Positions 6,206-7,660 of a stretch of DNA of 7,660 nt are shown in pieces. A program made the translations under genes and the position numbers. The notes under the pieces were generated by a model that saw only the letters and a program-made list of their open reading frames with translations, had not been told where the DNA came from and searched no databases. Each line of letters opens with the position of its first letter. Position 1 is the stretch's first letter. This stretch comes from Pseudomonadota bacterium (GTDB lineage Bacteria; Pseudomonadota; Alphaproteobacteria; Sphingomonadales; Sphingomonadaceae). The DNA is taken from contig JAEWCK010000081.1 in assembly GCA_023390675.1 (NCBI GenBank), positions 1 through 7,660 on the forward strand, given 5' to 3'.

Positions 6206-7660
6206 TGTACCATCTCCCTGATCCGGATCTGCATATGCTCGCCGGCGTCGCCCACCTGGTCGATGCCGATCGTGAAAAGCCCGTCCGCCCCGCCATGCCG
6301 CTCCATGCCGAGCGCGGCGAGGAAATCGGCGGCCACGCCGTTCTTCGCGCTGGGCGTGAAGGGTATCTCGATCGCAGTCGCGCCCGCGGATCGCGCCGCC
6401 TGCGCGAGCAGGTGGAGCATGGCGTTTTCGAGCCTGCGCGAGAAAGTGCGGCAGCTCATCACCCAATTCTCGACGCGAAGCAGGTCGCCTTCGAGCGCCC
6501 ATACCGCAACGGCGACGATGCCGTAGTCCTGGTTCCGGTCCGCGAACGAAAGCGCGATAACCTGGTCGGGCCGCGCGGAAAGCTCCTCCACCGTATAAGT
6601 GTGCGGATTCATCTTGAACTGGTTGGTCTTGGCGATCAGCTGGGTGATACGGTCCCGGGTCGCGGCCGAGAAGGGCTCGACCGTCGCCACCGGATCGAGA
6701 CTGCGCAGGAAGCCGTCAAGATCGGCGCTCGTCGCCGCGCGCGCCACCGTTTCGGCGCGGGCGCGATAGCTGGCGTTGCGCGCGCTATCCTCGGCAGTGA
6801 GCCGCTGCATCGGAAATGCCTTGGCCGCCTCGATCGCCTGCGCATAACGCGCCGGCTCTTCGGGCATGTCGATCACCAGCACCTCGGGAAGCTGCTCGCG
6901 CACCCAGGCGCGCTCGACCGGATTGTCGTCGGCAAAGACGAGGCTGTCGATCCCGACATTGAGCGCCTGGGCGATTGCCTTGATGTTGCCTGCCTTGTCC
7001 TCGAAATTGGCGACGAAGCAGGCGATGTCGGTCTCGCGCAGCACCATTCCCGAATGCTGGCGGAAGACTTCTTGCGCGATCTCGACCTTGTTCTTCGAAC
7101 AGACCGCGAGGATCACCCCGCGATCGGCCAGCCGCTTGATGTAGCGCTGGAACGACGTGAAGGCCTCGCCTTCCGCGGTTTCGCTGCCGAGGACGATCCC
7201 CTCGGGGCCGACATCGCCGATCACGCCACCCCACAAGGTATTGTCGAGGTCGAGCACCAGCACCTTGCGCGACTTGCCCGCCTGCCCGGCGATCGCCGCG
7301 GCCAGCGTTTCCGCGACTTCGCCCAGCGCCGAATTGGCGAAGGGCTGCTTGCACAGCGCGTAGCTGCGGGGATCGTGCCAGTCGCGGCCGACACGCGCCG
7401 CGAGTGCCTCGGCATCGACCAGCGCCACCCGCGACGGCCGCGCGAGCGCCATCAGCCGGTTGACCGCGCGCGCGTGCCGCAGCAGGCCGCCGGGCAGGTA
7501 TCCATCACCCTCGTCGAGCGCACGGTGCGCGGGCGGATCGAAGCTGAGCTGAATGACCGAACCTTCGATCCGGTCCCACAGCCCGCACCAGAAGGCCGCC
7601 TCGCGCTCGGCGGCGGCGTCCGCTTCTTCCTCCGAACAACCGGCCAGCGGCGCGTGGAGG
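6202..7660 (-). CDS. FkbH-like HAD-IIIC protein, probable glyceryl-ACP synthase/phosphatase (N-terminus off right edge)
   Basis: The frame is open from the right edge to the TGA at 6202-6204 (485 residues visible). An internal ATG at 7450-7452 is not the start: 'VIQLSFDPPAHRALDE' and the rest of the typical FkbH linker lie upstream of it. HAD motifs are intact: the nucleophile pair is D-x-D in 'VLDLDNTLWGGVIGD' (codons 7249-7251 and 7243-7245), followed by 'LAVCSKN' (Cys codon 7099-7101), 'FEDKAGN' and 'FADDNPVER' (Asp codons near 6925-6930). The C-terminal part ('AKTNQFKMNPHTYT', 'DYGIVAVAVW', 'SCRTFSRRLENAML') matches the acetyltransferase-like domain of the family. Characterised FkbH proteins take 1,3-bisphosphoglycerate, remove phosphate and pass a glyceryl group to an ACP, in methoxymalonyl-ACP or tetronate pathways. 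Whether this one uses the same substrate is inferred. The missing N-terminus is probably the SGNH-like domain of full-length members. It is translationally coupled to the ACP gene. Confidence 0.92.
   Translation of the reverse strand, partial: LHAPLAGCSEEEADAAAEREAAFWCGLWDRIEGSVIQLSFDPPAHRALDEGDGYLPGGLLRHARAVNRLMALARPSRVALVDAEALAARVGRDWHDPRSYALCKQPFANSALGEVAETLAAAIAGQAGKSRKVLVLDLDNTLWGGVIGDVGPEGIVLGSETAEGEAFTSFQRYIKRLADRGVILAVCSKNKVEIAQEVFRQHSGMVLRETDIACFVANFEDKAGNIKAIAQALNVGIDSLVFADDNPVERAWVREQLPEVLVIDMPEEPARYAQAIEAAKAFPMQRLTAEDSARNASYRARAETVARAATSADLDGFLRSLDPVATVEPFSAATRDRITQLIAKTNQFKMNPHTYTVEELSARPDQVIALSFADRNQDYGIVAVAVWALEGDLLRVENWVMSCRTFSRRLENAMLHLLAQAARSAGATAIEIPFTPSAKNGVAADFLAALGMERHGGADGLFTIGIDQVGDAGEHMQIRIREMVQ

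Noticed and set aside
4332..6296. 654-residue minus-strand open frame overlapping the flippase, ACP and methyltransferase
   Set aside because: It is an out-of-frame reading of three supported genes, rich in Arg and Ala, without a domain.
5132..6526. Long plus-strand open frame opposite the flippase and ACP genes
   Set aside because: It runs across two real minus-strand genes and has the same charged low-complexity composition as the other mirror frames.
7450..7452. ATG as the start of the FkbH-like gene
   Set aside because: The frame stays open to the window edge, and the residues encoded upstream match the expected FkbH sequence, so this Met is internal.

Overview
The window is a GC-rich stretch with strong G/C preference at third codon positions. 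It holds one tightly packed surface-polysaccharide (O-antigen or exopolysaccharide) gene block. Every supported gene is on the minus strand and would be read from right to left. The style of the genes fits an alphaproteobacterium, most likely a sphingomonad: an alphaproteobacterial-type short Gmd, and an O-antigen-ligase-like protein with 'LQLVPLPPGLW' and 'WRPLTLSPD' segments. The organism assignment is inference.

In transcription order the layout is as follows. (1) A FkbH-like HAD-IIIC protein, with its N-terminus beyond the right edge (6202-7660). (2) A stand-alone acyl carrier protein (5954-6205), whose GTG start overlaps the FkbH stop in a GTGA tetranucleotide. (3) A polytopic oligosaccharide-flippase-like membrane protein (4553-5905). 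(4) A class I SAM-dependent methyltransferase (3707-4432). (5) A phytanoyl-CoA-dioxygenase-like Fe(II)/2-oxoglutarate oxygenase (2771-3682). (6) A family 4 glycosyltransferase (1558-2736). (7) GDP-mannose 4,6-dehydratase Gmd (447-1481). (8) The N-terminal part of an O-antigen ligase/polymerase-like membrane protein, running off the left edge (1-389). The intergenic gaps are 24 to 120 bases, so there is no gene-free stretch over 300 bases. No tRNA, rRNA, insertion sequence, CRISPR array or convincing promoter was seen. The operon promoter should lie to the right of the window.

A likely joint role is as follows. Gmd makes GDP-4-keto-6-deoxymannose for a deoxyhexose. The GT4 enzyme adds a sugar to a lipid-linked repeat unit. 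The methyltransferase and the oxygenase may decorate it. FkbH and the ACP may supply a glyceryl (C3) thioester for a further, unusual substituent. The flippase moves the unit across the inner membrane, and the ligase-like protein polymerises or attaches it on the periplasmic side. The FkbH-ACP pair, together with the PhyH oxygenase and methyltransferase inside a glycan operon, is the least ordinary part and the best candidate for undescribed chemistry. The enzyme that would transfer the acyl group, and the one that would use the Gmd product, are not in the window.

Two GC-rich inverted repeats flank gmd in its leader and trailer. They may act in differential expression or mRNA processing inside the operon.
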